Shown here in pieces: positions 48,025 to 56,018 of a stretch of 64,000 nt of DNA. The DNA comes from JAOUEA01 sp963821935 (lineage in GTDB: Bacteria > Actinomycetota > UBA4738 > HRBIN12). Positions within the stretch are counted from its first letter, which is position 1. Every line of letters begins with the position of its first letter. The stretch is from the NCBI GenBank assembly GCA_963821935.1, contig CAWGFM010000002.1, positions 248,001 to 312,000 on the forward strand, read 5' to 3'. The notes beneath the pieces are model-generated. The model saw only the letters and a program-made list of their open reading frames with translations, was not told the DNA's origin and searched no databases. A program made the position numbers and the translations under genes.

Positions 48025-48049
48025 CAGCGGTAACACCCCCCTATGGGGG
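47975..48049. repeat. Cluster of inverted repeats at the end of the winged-helix gene
   Basis: Four GTTAC motifs occur in both orientations: GTTACC 47975, GTTAC 47992, GTAAC 48001 and GGTAAC 48029. GTCACCC/GGGTGAC (48009-48015/48019-48025) is a perfect 7-bp hairpin with ACA loop, covering the stop codon. CCCCC-TAT-GGGGG (48037-48049) is another. The layout could be a terminator array or a replication/recombination site of the dead element. Confidence 0.5.
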
Positions 48050-48192
48050 CAGTCATGAACCGCACGGCTGCTGCCGCTCGTAGCGATGCGCTGTTCGCAC
48101 TCAGCCGCCAAGCGACGATTCGCCGTCATCGATGCGGATTGGCGAGCAGCTGTGGAGTTGGCAGCGTGAACCGAGCCTGGCCTCGTGTGCCT

Positions 48193-48384
48193 CTAGTCGA
48201 TGGGGTCGGGCACATCGGGCAGGGGACGCATGGAGTCGTCGTAGAGCGCGTTGACTTGGTACAGGCCGTCTCTACCCTCGACCTGCTTCATCTCGCCTAT
48301 CGACTCACCCAGTATCTGCTCGAAGTCGTAGACGAAGGTCTTGCCGTCGCTAGACGTGATCTCCAGGCATCTCCATACGTCCAT
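48193..48384 (-). CDS. Hypothetical acidic small protein
   Basis: A 63-residue protein (VWRCLEITSSDGKTFVYDFE; GLYQVNALYDDSMRPLPDVP) without recognised domain. The composition is that of a folded soluble protein. There is no clear ribosome-binding site. It follows the zinc-ribbon gene by nine bases on the same strand and probably belongs to the integrated element. Confidence 0.4.
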   Translation of the reverse strand: MDVWRCLEITSSDGKTFVYDFEQILGESIGEMKQVEGRDGLYQVNALYDDSMRPLPDVPDPID

Positions 48385-48393
48385 ACCGGGTTC

Positions 48394-48555
48394 TTACCCG
48401 GCGGCGGCCTCCGAAACTCCCGCAACGGCGACTACCGCCCGACAGTTCCCACACGTCCAGCACGTCAGCGCGTAGACCCACGTTCCGTGCGTGAACATGC
48501 CGGACTTGATCATGTGGTCGGACCCACATTCGGGGCAGATGGGCGGATCGTACAT
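48394..48555 (-). CDS. Small zinc-ribbon protein
   Basis: A 53-residue protein with paired knuckles CPECG and CWTCGNC separated by about 21 residues, the pattern of a zinc ribbon. ATG 48555 is preceded by GAAGGAAGGG, so I prefer it to an in-frame ATG 24 codons upstream. It may bind nucleic acid; phages and integrative elements often carry such proteins. Confidence 0.5.
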   Translation of the reverse strand: MYDPPICPECGSDHMIKSGMFTHGTWVYALTCWTCGNCRAVVAVAGVSEAAAG

Positions 48556-48848
48556 GCCCTTCCTTCGACCCCATCCCAACACGGGTTGATAGGACAACCG
48601 ACCCATGAACCGATCCCAGCACCCCACCCCATGACCACCCGAATTAGGGGCGTGAGCGTGCAGCAGGTGCCCCCAGGGGGGAGGGGTGCCCGCGCAAGAA
48701 GGAGACGTAAACAGGACCGGAGTCAGGGGTCACTCGCCTTCCGTACGGGTCTGGGACTTTTGGGTTCGGGAGAGAGGAATAGCCGCTGACCTGCCGGTTC
48801 GAGCAACTCCCCGCCTAATTCCTTGACCGGACCGACACGCTATAAGGG

Positions 48849-49064
48849 ATGGATACCAGCACAGTTCCTACCCGTCGCCAGGCCGCGTCGCAGGCTCGCG
48901 TTTCGCGCTTCTCGGTCCGGTTGTCCTTTTCCGAGCAGCCCGAAGTGGCCAAACGCCTCGAACGAGCGGCGGCGGATGAAGGTCTCTCGGTCAGCGCAGC
49001 TACGAGATGCGCGATCAGGTACTGGCTAGGCGATTGGCAGCCTGACGACGAGGACGACGAGTGA
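48849..49064 (+). CDS. Ribbon-helix-helix-like small DNA-binding protein
   Basis: A 71-residue protein whose centre (RFSVRLSFSEQPEVAKRLERAAADEGLSVSAATRCAIRYWL) has a beta strand followed by two helices, like Arc/CopG-type repressors. An acidic tail DDEDDE ends it. The start is uncertain: TATAAG lies only two bases before the ATG. The stop overlaps the start of the peptidase-like gene (GTGA), so the pair is coupled. Confidence 0.6.
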   Translation: MDTSTVPTRRQAASQARVSRFSVRLSFSEQPEVAKRLERAAADEGLSVSAATRCAIRYWLGDWQPDDEDDE

Positions 49065-49697
49065 GCGAACTCGAACAATCTGCCAACCATGAGGCCTCGC
49101 ACGCCGTGGCTGCCGTGCTGCTGCGGCACCGGGTCGACCTTGTGAGCATCCGGCCCACCGATCGACACCTCGGCATCGTGTTCTCTCGCTACTCAGCGTC
49201 CGAATCCGGAAAGCTCGGCGGGCCGATCTCACTCTACCAGCCGGTCTCCGTCTGCACGTCGGACGAGGTGCATCGTGCTGTTGGCAGGATGGCAGGGGGA
49301 ACTCCTCACGCTCACGTCGGGATACTCGCAAGGCTCCGACGAGGACGATGCCGCTGCGCTCGCTCACGTGGAGCGGTTGAGTGGTGAGCTGGTGCCGTCG
49401 ACTCTCAGCCGCCATGAGCAACGACTGCTGGCGGCGGCTGAGCATGGACCTGTCCCGAAGGGCGATGAGGCGGCGGCTCTGGGACTGGCACTCGCCGTGG
49501 CATCCGACGACGGAGAGGCGTGCGCGTACCTGTACTGGCTGCGAGCGCTCACGGCTCGGTTCGTCTGGTCCACACGGTTCCGCTCGATGGTCGATCGACT
49601 CGTTCCACCGCTCATGGCCCAAGGAGTGCTCAGTCGTCGACAGGTGCGGGCGATCCTGCTGGATGGAGAACGACACGATCGTAGGAGCGTGACGTAG
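49061..49697 (+). pseudogene. M41-like (FtsH-type) metallopeptidase domain protein, split by a +1 frame change
   Basis: The first frame begins near the zinc motif HEASH (residues 10-14, NHEASHAVAAVLL). The continuation LLAGWQGELLTLTSGYSQGSDEDDAAAL, the third-ligand region of M41 peptidases, is in the next frame. The junction near 49270, GAC GAG GTG C ATC GTG, reads through if one C is removed. Total length would be about 211 residues, with no AAA domain or membrane anchor. Stand-alone M41 domains of this kind occur in actinobacterial mobile elements. It may be live if the extra base is a sequencing error. Confidence 0.65.
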
Positions 49698-49968
49698 CAG
49701 CCAGAGTTGGACCACGTCCGCGACGGATCCAACGCGAATCACTGCAGTGGTCGGGCGGTCATGTGCCCATCCATTCGGCGGACATCAACACGTACGCATT
49801 TTGCATGTTGAGCGCGTGAGCCTGTAGGCCGTACGTTCAGCCGCATATGCGCACTGAGAATGGGGAGCGGGGACACAGAGACACTCTCGTGCCAGACAAC
49901 CTGGACGCGTAGGGATCAAGCCGGCAGGGACGGAGCTCCACCGGGAGGCCCTAGTCGTCCTATTGAAG

Positions 49969-50027
49969 CGGACCCTGGGCTCCCCCCATGGGTCCTCACT
50001 CCGAGGCGGCCCCATGGCCGCCTTCGG
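49969..50027. terminator. Two adjacent strong hairpins in a gene-poor stretch
   Basis: GGACCC (49970-49975) and GGGTCC (49990-49995) flank a C-rich loop. CCGAGGCGGCC (50001-50011) then pairs with GGCCGCC-T-TCGG (50016-50027) around CCAT with one bulged T. I see no convincing gene between 49698 and 50079; these hairpins are its only clear content. Confidence 0.5.
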
Positions 50028-50079
50028 GGTGCATGAAAAACCTGTGCCGCTCGAGCTCGTGTGAGGGAGTTCTCCCCTG

Positions 50080-50154
50080 GTGCTCAAGGTCGAATGGTCC
50101 GAAAAGGTCGAGGAACTTCGCGAGTACGCCGACGCGGTCGCGTGGCAGTCATAA
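50080..50154 (+). pseudogene. Truncated N-terminus of a small conserved protein
   Basis: GTG at 50080 opens 24 codons reading LKVEWSEKVEELREYADAVA before a stop. The start looks like that of small actinobacterial proteins that open with a beta strand and helix, but nothing continues it. I treat it as a remnant. Confidence 0.3.
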
Positions 50155-50283
50155 CGATCTTGGAGATCGGCAGAGCCACGACCTAGAGCAGGGCCAGGAG
50201 AGTGACGACTGAAAAGAGGAACGTCGTTCCCAGGACACCTCGCGGGTGTTCGCTGCGAGTAGACATAGATCAGGCGCGTTGGA

Positions 50284-50387
50284 GGGCCCAGGGCTTCGGC
50301 CCAGGCCCACGAATCGTTTGAGTGCCCCCCCATTGGGTTCGCGGCGTCAGGTCCGAAGCCCCGGCTCGCCGCGCACTCAAACGATTC
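50284..50387 (+). other. UUCG-capped hairpin followed by a 15-bp perfect inverted repeat; structured element
   Basis: Hairpin 1 (50284-50308) is GGGCC-CA-GGGC-TTCG-GCCC-A-GGCCC, closed by the extra-stable C(UUCG)G loop on the + strand. Hairpin 2 has GAATCGTTTGAGTGC (50311-50325) and its exact complement at 50373-50387, with GCGGCG/CGCCGC (50341-50346/50367-50372) stacked inside. GGGCTTCGG in hairpin 1 (50291-50299) is also complementary to CCGAAGCCC (50353-50361) in the loop of hairpin 2, giving an alternative pseudoknotted fold. It ends 150 bases upstream of the next gene. Confidence 0.5.
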
Positions 50388-50538
50388 CCGTCACATCTTG
50401 AGTCCATGACGGCCAACAAAGTCAACACGCCAATGACGTACACGCCCGACCGCCGTGCCACCACTACGCGCAGCTTTCGAGCCCCGAGCAGACCTAGGAT
50501 GCCTTCAGAACGTCCCCCAGCAGGCCGATACTTCCCCC

Positions 50539-50832
50539 ATGGAGAAGTCCTTCCGTCCGCTTCGGATGCTTGGAGCGGTGACGGCCTTGCTCGCGGGGTT
50601 GTTCATCACCGCCTTGGCCGTGGAGATCTTCTTCGAGGAGTACATTGACCTCGTCCAATACCGAACGCATACGACCTCCTACGGCTGGGGCATCCTCGCT
50701 CGGATGTTGGCCAGGGTCGCGATCGCAGGCGGCCTCTTCTGGGCGATCGCCCGTCTCGGTGGATCGAAGCCGCTGCCTCGCCTCGGTCGGTATCACCTGA
50801 CCAAGCTCGACACTCCTCCACCACCCCTCTGA
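50539..50832 (+). CDS. Hypothetical two-helix membrane protein
   Basis: A 97-residue protein with two predicted membrane helices (MLGAVTALLAGLFITALAVEIFF and MLARVAIAGGLFWAIARLG) joined by a loop with EEYIDLVQYRTHTTSYGWG. No family is recognised. ATG 50539 is preferred over an upstream in-frame start because it begins MEKSFRPLRM next to the first helix. No strong ribosome-binding site is visible. Confidence 0.5.
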   Translation: MEKSFRPLRMLGAVTALLAGLFITALAVEIFFEEYIDLVQYRTHTTSYGWGILARMLARVAIAGGLFWAIARLGGSKPLPRLGRYHLTKLDTPPPPL

Positions 50833-50981
50833 GGGGTCAGTGCTTGGGGGGAGTTCGGCGATTTGTCGCGCCAAGGCCGCTGGCTTTCCGATCTACGCCG
50901 ACGTGGCCGTCCGCGCAGGACACCTCAAGACGCGGGAGCTGACGGTGTGACGAGGCCGTCGCTAGAGCACGCCCATGACGG

Positions 50982-52376
50982 TCATCGGCTCCACACGAAC
51001 CCCGGCGGCATCGGGTCACATGCACTTCTCGCCGCCAGACGCATCCTCCTGATCCGTGGTTGCGCTGCCGGTGCACTGATCTTGTTGTTCGTCTCGAATG
51101 GGTCGGTGGCGAGGTTGTAGAACTCTGCGCCCCCGTCCCCGTAGCGGACGTAGACGCGATCCCTCTGACGCCAGCCGCAGTAGGCAGGGCGATTCGACGT
51201 TGACTCGCCTCCACTGGTCGCTTCAAGGACGAAACCAGATCTCGTTGAGGGGTTGAGCAGAGACTGGCCAGCAAGCCCGGGGAAGGATAAGCCCGTCACG
51301 TCCTCAATCGTCGAGGCAATGTCGATGTTGAGCGCAAGCCGCCCATCGACCATGTGGCGACCGATCACTCCGTCCATCCGCGCGACCATCGGGATGCGAG
51401 TCGCGGCGTCGTAGGGCTGCCCCTTGCCCGTCGCCCGATGCTCCCCCCACATGTAACCGTTGTCCGAGGCGAACACGACCAGCGTTTGGGACAGTCGGCC
51501 CGTATCGGCCAGCGCGTCGATCGTCTGGGCGACAAGGTCGTCGAGGGATCCGATTATCGCGCAAGCCCTCCGGCGGCTCGTGTCAACCTGTCGTCGCCTG
51601 GCAAAATCCCACGCCGGGTAGGCCAGCCACCTGGGAGCGTTCTGAGGTAGCCGGTTGTAGGACGGTGGTCGATAGGCCGGGAGAGAATCGCAGCTGCCCT
51701 CGTCGCGAGGTGGAGCGATGAAAGGCGTATGCATCCCGTAGGGCGCGACATAAGCGAACAGCGGTTCGTCGGGGTCTGCCGAACGGATGAAGGCGTCGGC
51801 CTCGTCCGCAATCACGTCGGTCGAGTAATCGGCGGCGCGCTCACCATGATGTTCGATCGTGCCGTTCCGGACGAGGTCGTAGTCGTAGTAGCCCGGCTCA
51901 TCGAATGCAACCCAGTGATCCCAACCCGGCGGGACATGACCGGCCGGAGCGTCATTCTCGTAGCCGTTCAAGTACTTGCCGATCAGGCCGGTTCGATACC
52001 CCGCGTTGTCGAGCCAGGTCGCGAGGTTCGACTGCTCCCCGCCGTTCGCCTCGAACGAGTACCAGCCCCCGGTCGGCGGTCCGTTGCTCCAGACGCCGGT
52101 CGAGTGGGCGTACTGGCCGCGAAGCAGCGAGGCACGAGACGGGCAGCACAACGACGTAGGAACCATCGCGTTCGAGTACCGGACTCCTCGGTCAACGAGG
52201 AGGTCTTGCAGTTGCGGCATCCGCCTGAGGGTGTCCCATCGCTGGTCGTCCGTCAGGATGATGACGATGTTCGGTTGAGCTGTCTGCGCCTTCGCCGGAG
52301 GCCCTGCCTCGATAGACAGCAGGACCGTCAACAGGACCGCCGCGCTGACGATGGCCTTACCTCGCGGGTTGTTCAC
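50982..52376 (-). CDS. Secreted sulfatase
   Basis: A 464-residue formylglycine-dependent sulfatase. A signal peptide (residues 1-31) precedes NIVIILTDDQR with the metal-binding Asp pair. The modification motif CCPSR (Cys77-x-Pro-Ser-Arg) and the following ASLLRGQYAHSTGV are intact, and LVVFASDNGYMWGEH supplies the second metal site. It resembles arylsulfatase / N-acetylglucosamine-6-sulfatase relatives and would release sulfate from polysaccharides outside the cell. TAGGTT (52388-52383) ends six bases before the GTG, so the mRNA is probably leaderless. No sulfatase-maturing gene is in view. Confidence 0.88.
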   Translation of the reverse strand: MNNPRGKAIVSAAVLLTVLLSIEAGPPAKAQTAQPNIVIILTDDQRWDTLRRMPQLQDLLVDRGVRYSNAMVPTSLCCPSRASLLRGQYAHSTGVWSNGPPTGGWYSFEANGGEQSNLATWLDNAGYRTGLIGKYLNGYENDAPAGHVPPGWDHWVAFDEPGYYDYDLVRNGTIEHHGERAADYSTDVIADEADAFIRSADPDEPLFAYVAPYGMHTPFIAPPRDEGSCDSLPAYRPPSYNRLPQNAPRWLAYPAWDFARRRQVDTSRRRACAIIGSLDDLVAQTIDALADTGRLSQTLVVFASDNGYMWGEHRATGKGQPYDAATRIPMVARMDGVIGRHMVDGRLALNIDIASTIEDVTGLSFPGLAGQSLLNPSTRSGFVLEATSGGESTSNRPAYCGWRQRDRVYVRYGDGGAEFYNLATDPFETNNKISAPAAQPRIRRMRLAARSACDPMPPGFVWSR

Positions 52377-52382
52377 CGCGTC

Positions 52383-52404
52383 AACCTAGCCTATGGAGCT
52401 AGGC
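52383..52404. promoter_or_regulatory. Sulfatase promoter overlapping a short inverted repeat
   Basis: The -10 box TAGGTT (- strand, 52388-52383) is embedded in CCTAGC-CTATGGA-GCTAGG (about 52386-52404), a perfect 6-bp inverted repeat. The overlap suggests an operator, but the regulator is unknown. Confidence 0.35.
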
Positions 52405-52464
52405 ATCCGAGTAGGCGTCGCTCCGCTGAGGCTTCGTGCGCCGGGCGTTGGGTAAGAGCCATCC

Positions 52465-52590
52465 ATGAGGATCGGGAACTGGGAGATCAGGCCGCTTGGA
52501 GGCGGGCTGGGCTGCTTCACGATGATCCTGATCTCTATCATCGCCTCACTCTTGCTGACGGTTCTACTCAACCTCGTGCTTCGTGGATAG
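52465..52590 (+). CDS. 41-residue single-pass membrane protein
   Basis: ATG 52465 opens a 41-codon frame: a short WEIRPLGGGLGCF head, then a hydrophobic helix TMILISIIASLLLTVLLNLV and an Arg-Gly end. The pattern of a charged head plus one membrane helix resembles small single-helix proteins I have seen in other actinobacteria, though I cannot confirm the family. There is no strong ribosome-binding site (GTAAGAG lies 11 bases before). It stands alone between the sulfatase gene and the zinc-ribbon remnant. Confidence 0.55.
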   Translation: MRIGNWEIRPLGGGLGCFTMILISIIASLLLTVLLNLVLRG

Positions 52591-52654
52591 GTGGTGCTGG
52601 GTCACGGGCTTGGTGCATGACCTCCGCAGCGGGTGAGCACGCTAGTTGGATGCG

Positions 52655-52838
52655 TCAGGACCTTCCATCTCGATCACCTGACGGATCTGTCCAAGGCTCG
52701 CGTTGCACGACGTGCCCGCAGTCCCGACAGACCACCCGGCGTCCGGACTCCGTCGATCAGCGAGCAGGTGCTCACCAGGAAATCCGATCCGCAGTGCGAG
52801 CAAAGGCTCCCTCTTGGTGTGTCGTCGGACCAAGGGCG
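52655..52838 (-). pseudogene. Small zinc-ribbon protein split by a +1 frame change
   Basis: One frame carries RGSLCSHCGSDFLVSTCSLIDGV and the next frame carries RRVVCRDCGHVVQREPWTDPSG to a stop at 52655. Joined, they give CxxC...CxxC, a plausible zinc ribbon. The junction GGA GTC C GGA CGC needs one C removed. No start codon is clear. The neighbour downstream on the - strand side is an HTH protein remnant. Confidence 0.45.
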
Positions 52839-52857
52839 GGCTTGAGGGCGAGCGGCC

Positions 52858-53067
52858 CTACTTCGGCACTCTCCACGGCTTCCGATGCCACCAGTTCTCA
52901 TCGGCCCACGACTCGATCTCGGTCTGGTCCCACATGCGGTGGATACCCACCATGTGCGGGCAGGGGAACACATCTGAGATCGAGATCTGATCCACCCGCT
53001 GTCGGCTGACGCCGAGGAACGCGGCCACGTCGGAGGTAACGCACGTGCCCGCTGGACGGTTGGTCAA
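52858..53067 (-). pseudogene. Excisionase/MerR-like HTH protein, copy 1 (frame altered at the N-terminus)
   Basis: The core TSDVAAFLGVSRQRVDQISI and RMWDQTEIESWAD matches copy 2 at 60610-60792. In copy 2 the protein starts MPESAE; here the homologous ATG CCT GAG TCA GCC GAG (ATG at 53086) is in another frame and the spacing to GACGTGGC is two bases shorter. Translation could still begin at TTG 53067. The HTH plus WD motif resembles Xis and small MerR-like regulators. Confidence 0.5.
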
Positions 53068-53152
53068 TCTCGGCTGACTCAGGCATTGGCTGGACTTGTA
53101 GGCAGCACGTCGCAGTTTGCGGCCCGAAGGTCACGAAGCGCAGGATGCGTTC

Positions 53153-54508
53153 ATGGAGATCCCCGAGACCAGGTACGCGAAGACCGCCGACGGCGTTCAT
53201 ATCGCATACCAGTTCCTCGGCGACGGCCCGGTCGATCTCGTGGTCGTTGCGACCGGCCTCGCTCTGGGGGAGGTCTGGCGAGGTCGGAGGTCCGGTTCCT
53301 TCCTGCACCGGCTTGCCTCGTTCAGCCGGCTCATCCTGTTCGACGGCCGCGGCATGGGGCTGTCCGACCACGTCCTTGAGCGGGAGCAGCTCCTCACCCT
53401 CGAGAGCAGGATGGAAGATGTCCGTGCTGTCATGGACACGGTCGATTCGACTCGCGCCACCTTGCTGGGGCTCGATTCTGGCTTCGGTGTCGCCGCGATG
53501 TTCGCTGCGACCCTTCCCGAGCGCACCGCCGGGCTGATCGCCTACGGTGCCTCAGCTCGAATGGGGTGGGCGCCCGACTACCCCATCGGCCTTTCGGACA
53601 ACGAACTCGAAGCCGACATCGCGGAGATCGAGAGCGGCTGGGGAACGGACAAGTTTGCGAAATCGTGGGTGGAGGTATTGCATCCCAGCGCTCGAGAGGA
53701 TGCTGCAGAAATCGCAGACTTCGCGGCTTACATGCGCGGACTCGGTGGACCCGGAGATGCTGCCCTCTGGAGCCGCCTTGACGAAGAACTCGACTTCCGT
53801 GATCTCCTGCCCTCGATCCGCGTTCCCACCCTGGTGATCCATCGTCGTGAAGACCGCGCGACGCCCTTCGAGCACGGCCGGTACCTGGCGGAACACATCC
53901 CCGGCGCAGAGCTGGTGGAACTGCCGGGGGACGTTCACATGTGGGACGTGGGCGACGACATCCCGTCCACGGTCGAGCGATTCGTCTCGACGATCCACCA
54001 AGAGGAGGTCGAGCTCGATCGTTACCTCGCGACCGTTCTGTTCACCGACATGGTCGACTCGACCACGGTGGCCTCCGCGGGCGGTGACCAGGCATGGGCG
54101 GGGTTGGTCGATCAACACCATCGCATCATTCGCGGCCACCTCGCCAGGCATCGAGGATCGGAGATGGACACGGCTGGCGACGGTTTTTTCGCCACGTTCG
54201 ACGGTCCTGCGCGGGCGGTCCGCTGCTCGCTCGCCATCATGGCTGCTGTTCGCGATCTCCCGATCGAATTGCGGGCGGGGGTGCACACCGGCGAGGTGCA
54301 GGAGATCGATGGGAAGGCAGGAGGCATCGCCGTGACGATCGGCGCGAGGATCGCGGCGCTGGCACGTGCATCGGAGATCTTGGTGTCCTCAACTGTGAAA
54401 GACCTCACCGCCGGTTCGCGGCTCGTCTTCGATGACCGGGGTGAGCATGAGCTGAAGGGTGTCCCCGGCGTGTGGCATCTTTACCGAGTGACCGACCTGA
54501 CTACCTGA
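53153..54508 (+). CDS. Alpha/beta-hydrolase-like domain fused to class III nucleotide cyclase
   Basis: A 451-residue protein. Residues 1-275 are a hydrolase fold starting IPETRYAKTADGVHIAYQ. The nucleophile elbow reads GLDSGFG where relatives have G-x-S-E-G-G, so Ser is replaced by Asp; the acid (RREDRATP) and His (GDVHMWDVGD) remain. Residues 285-450 are a cyclase domain with metal-binding Asp in LFTDMVDST and MDTAGDGFFATFD. The hydrolase part is probably a ligand sensor. ATG 53153 is preferred to an upstream in-frame start. Confidence 0.85.
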   Translation: MEIPETRYAKTADGVHIAYQFLGDGPVDLVVVATGLALGEVWRGRRSGSFLHRLASFSRLILFDGRGMGLSDHVLEREQLLTLESRMEDVRAVMDTVDSTRATLLGLDSGFGVAAMFAATLPERTAGLIAYGASARMGWAPDYPIGLSDNELEADIAEIESGWGTDKFAKSWVEVLHPSAREDAAEIADFAAYMRGLGGPGDAALWSRLDEELDFRDLLPSIRVPTLVIHRREDRATPFEHGRYLAEHIPGAELVELPGDVHMWDVGDDIPSTVERFVSTIHQEEVELDRYLATVLFTDMVDSTTVASAGGDQAWAGLVDQHHRIIRGHLARHRGSEMDTAGDGFFATFDGPARAVRCSLAIMAAVRDLPIELRAGVHTGEVQEIDGKAGGIAVTIGARIAALARASEILVSSTVKDLTAGSRLVFDDRGEHELKGVPGVWHLYRVTDLTT

Positions 54509-54545
54509 TTCCCACTCAGCCGATAGATGCTGCTAAGGAGCAGCC

Positions 54546-54740
54546 ATGCTCCCCATCCTCGTCCGACACCTACCCCGAGACCGAGAGCGGCTGGGTGTCT
54601 CCGAGGGCCACTGGCATGGATGCTGGGGATCACGCGTTCGCAGTATCGGGAGCTGGAGGCCGGAGGCTCCACATCAGCAACGACCTGACCTGCGGATCGT
54701 CGACGTGTGTGGGTGGCCCGATTGGTTTGCCGATTAGACC
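54546..54740 (+). pseudogene. Decayed XRE-type HTH gene, copy 1
   Basis: A start with AAGGAG upstream reads LPILVRHLPRDRERLGVSEGH, then a one-base loss relative to copy 3 throws the frame; ITR-QYRELEAGGS and LRIVDVCGWPDWFAD appear in different frames. The restored protein would be a short HTH domain with LSEGHMAWLLGITRPQYRELEAG. Copies 2 and 3 are at 59216-59280 and 59596-59776. Confidence 0.6.
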
Positions 54741-54802
54741 CCGACCTGCCCGCCGCCCTCGGGCGTGTCGAGCGGCTCGCGGAAGTAGCGAACCGAGCGC
54801 GG

Positions 54803-55336
54803 CTAGGGGCCGGAGGGACCTGACCGCTCCTCGGCGAGACGCGCAAGGTTCTCAAGCTGCTTCCGGTCCGCATGGTTCACGAGCGGCTTGAAGATCGGTC
54901 GTGCCCACGGCTTCAACCAGTAGGGGACGTAGTTCACCCGCTGGATGGTCTCGGTGTAGGTGATGCGAGAGCCGTCGCTGTCGGACTCGATGTCGTAGCG
55001 ATGGATGAAGTGGACGTTCCATGGCTCGCCGCGCTTGCGCTTCAAGCGGGCGTCCGTCTCGATGACGAACACCGTCGGTCGCGTGGCCTCGGTCACGGTC
55101 GATTGGTCGTGGAACGTGCCGTTGAAGTTCGCACCCGTGGACGTGAACGTCGTTCCGACCTGCGCCGGACCATCCGGTGAGTCCATGCTGAGCAGCTTGA
55201 AGTTGGGGTCGCTCGCTCGCTCGCCCGACCATTCGAGATGTGCCCGAAGGTCGGAGATCAGGTCGTAGACGACTTCCGGCGTCGCTTCCGAGGTGGCCGA
55301 GGTTCGCGTCTGCACATTCAACGAACGTTGCGCCAT
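54803..55336 (-). CDS. SRPBCC-family (polyketide cyclase/dehydrase-like) protein
   Basis: A 177-residue START/SRPBCC-fold protein: TSATSEATPEVVYDLISDLRAHLEWSG opens the hydrophobic cavity strand-helix pattern, followed by antiparallel strands (TVFVIETDARLKRKRGEPWNVHFIHRYDI) and the long C-terminal helix. It may bind a lipid or aromatic ligand; the ligand is unknown. AAGGAAGAG lies upstream of the ATG. It is a stand-alone gene in the accessory region. Confidence 0.78.
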   Translation of the reverse strand: MAQRSLNVQTRTSATSEATPEVVYDLISDLRAHLEWSGERASDPNFKLLSMDSPDGPAQVGTTFTSTGANFNGTFHDQSTVTEATRPTVFVIETDARLKRKRGEPWNVHFIHRYDIESDSDGSRITYTETIQRVNYVPYWLKPWARPIFKPLVNHADRKQLENLARLAEERSGPSGP

Positions 55337-55377
55337 GAATCGCGCTCTTCCTTATCCGATGGGCCTGCTGAGCCTAC

Positions 55378-55448
55378 CTGTCGGGGACCTCGACAGATCT
55401 CTGAGCTTCGCCTCTTCATCGCCACAAGCGGTCGGGGTGCTGACCGCT
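55378..55448 (-). terminator. Two hairpins after the lipoprotein gene
   Basis: Reading on the - strand, AGCGGTC/GACCGCT (55427-55448) overlaps the lipoprotein stop region, and CTGTCG/CGACAG (55378-55396) follows. Both arms are perfect. They separate the gene from the SRPBCC gene downstream on the same strand. Confidence 0.5.
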
Positions 55449-55933
55449 CAATCGCAGGGCTGAGTGACGATCGGTCCGTCGAGCCGCGCGAGCATGACGG
55501 GGCGACGCGTCGAGCTGACGTACTCCGCCGCGTTCGTCGCGACCAGCTCCATCGTGCCTCGATCCGCGTTGATGAGGAACGCCCACGCCGCCTCCGGCTC
55601 GGGGAGGTTCGGGTCGCGTGGTCGCCAGAAGCTCGCATCGAAGTCCATCATCCAAGTGAGCCCGCAATGCGGTACATCGAATCGATACACCGCGCCGAGC
55701 TCGGCTGCTCCCGATATCGGCCAGACCCGATACCCGGACTTGTTGCTCACGAACTCGAACCGGTAGACATCGCGTGTTGCCGGTGGCAGTTCACGAACCT
55801 CCCGGGCCGGCTGGACGGAGGGAGTCCCTGAGCGGGTTTCGGGCGAAGCGGTGGGGGGAGGCGGTGCCTCCCTCGTAGCCGTGCACGAGGCAATGAGCAC
55901 AACCAGGCTCGCGACGGCGATAGGGCCCTTCAT
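55448..55933 (-). CDS. Hypothetical lipoprotein
   Basis: A 161-residue exported protein. ATG 55933 gives KGPIAVASLVVLIASC, a lipoprotein signal with Cys16, then a Pro/Thr-rich linker. The rest has VYRFEFVSNKSGYRVWPISG and CGLTWMMDFDASFWRP, suggesting a beta-rich domain; no family is recognised. An upstream in-frame start would bury the signal and is rejected. Confidence 0.6.
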   Translation of the reverse strand: MKGPIAVASLVVLIASCTATREAPPPPTASPETRSGTPSVQPAREVRELPPATRDVYRFEFVSNKSGYRVWPISGAAELGAVYRFDVPHCGLTWMMDFDASFWRPRDPNLPEPEAAWAFLINADRGTMELVATNAAEYVSSTRRPVMLARLDGPIVTQPCD

Positions 55934-56018
55934 CTTCCGTGAGACGAATCGAGCAGTCCGGAGGTTCCCACAGCACCGATGATGCGGCTCGGGGCACCGG
56001 TTCGACGGGAACGGACAC

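Noticed and set aside
48043..48789. A 248-codon + strand frame in the element remnant
   Set aside because: Its translation is basic and irregular; the two small - strand frames beneath it have protein-like composition, zinc knuckles and a ribosome-binding site.
48823..48846. TTGACC and TATAAG ahead of the ribbon-helix-helix gene as a promoter
   Set aside because: The spacer is only 12 bases and the -10 box would end two bases before the start codon, so the pair is not a workable promoter.
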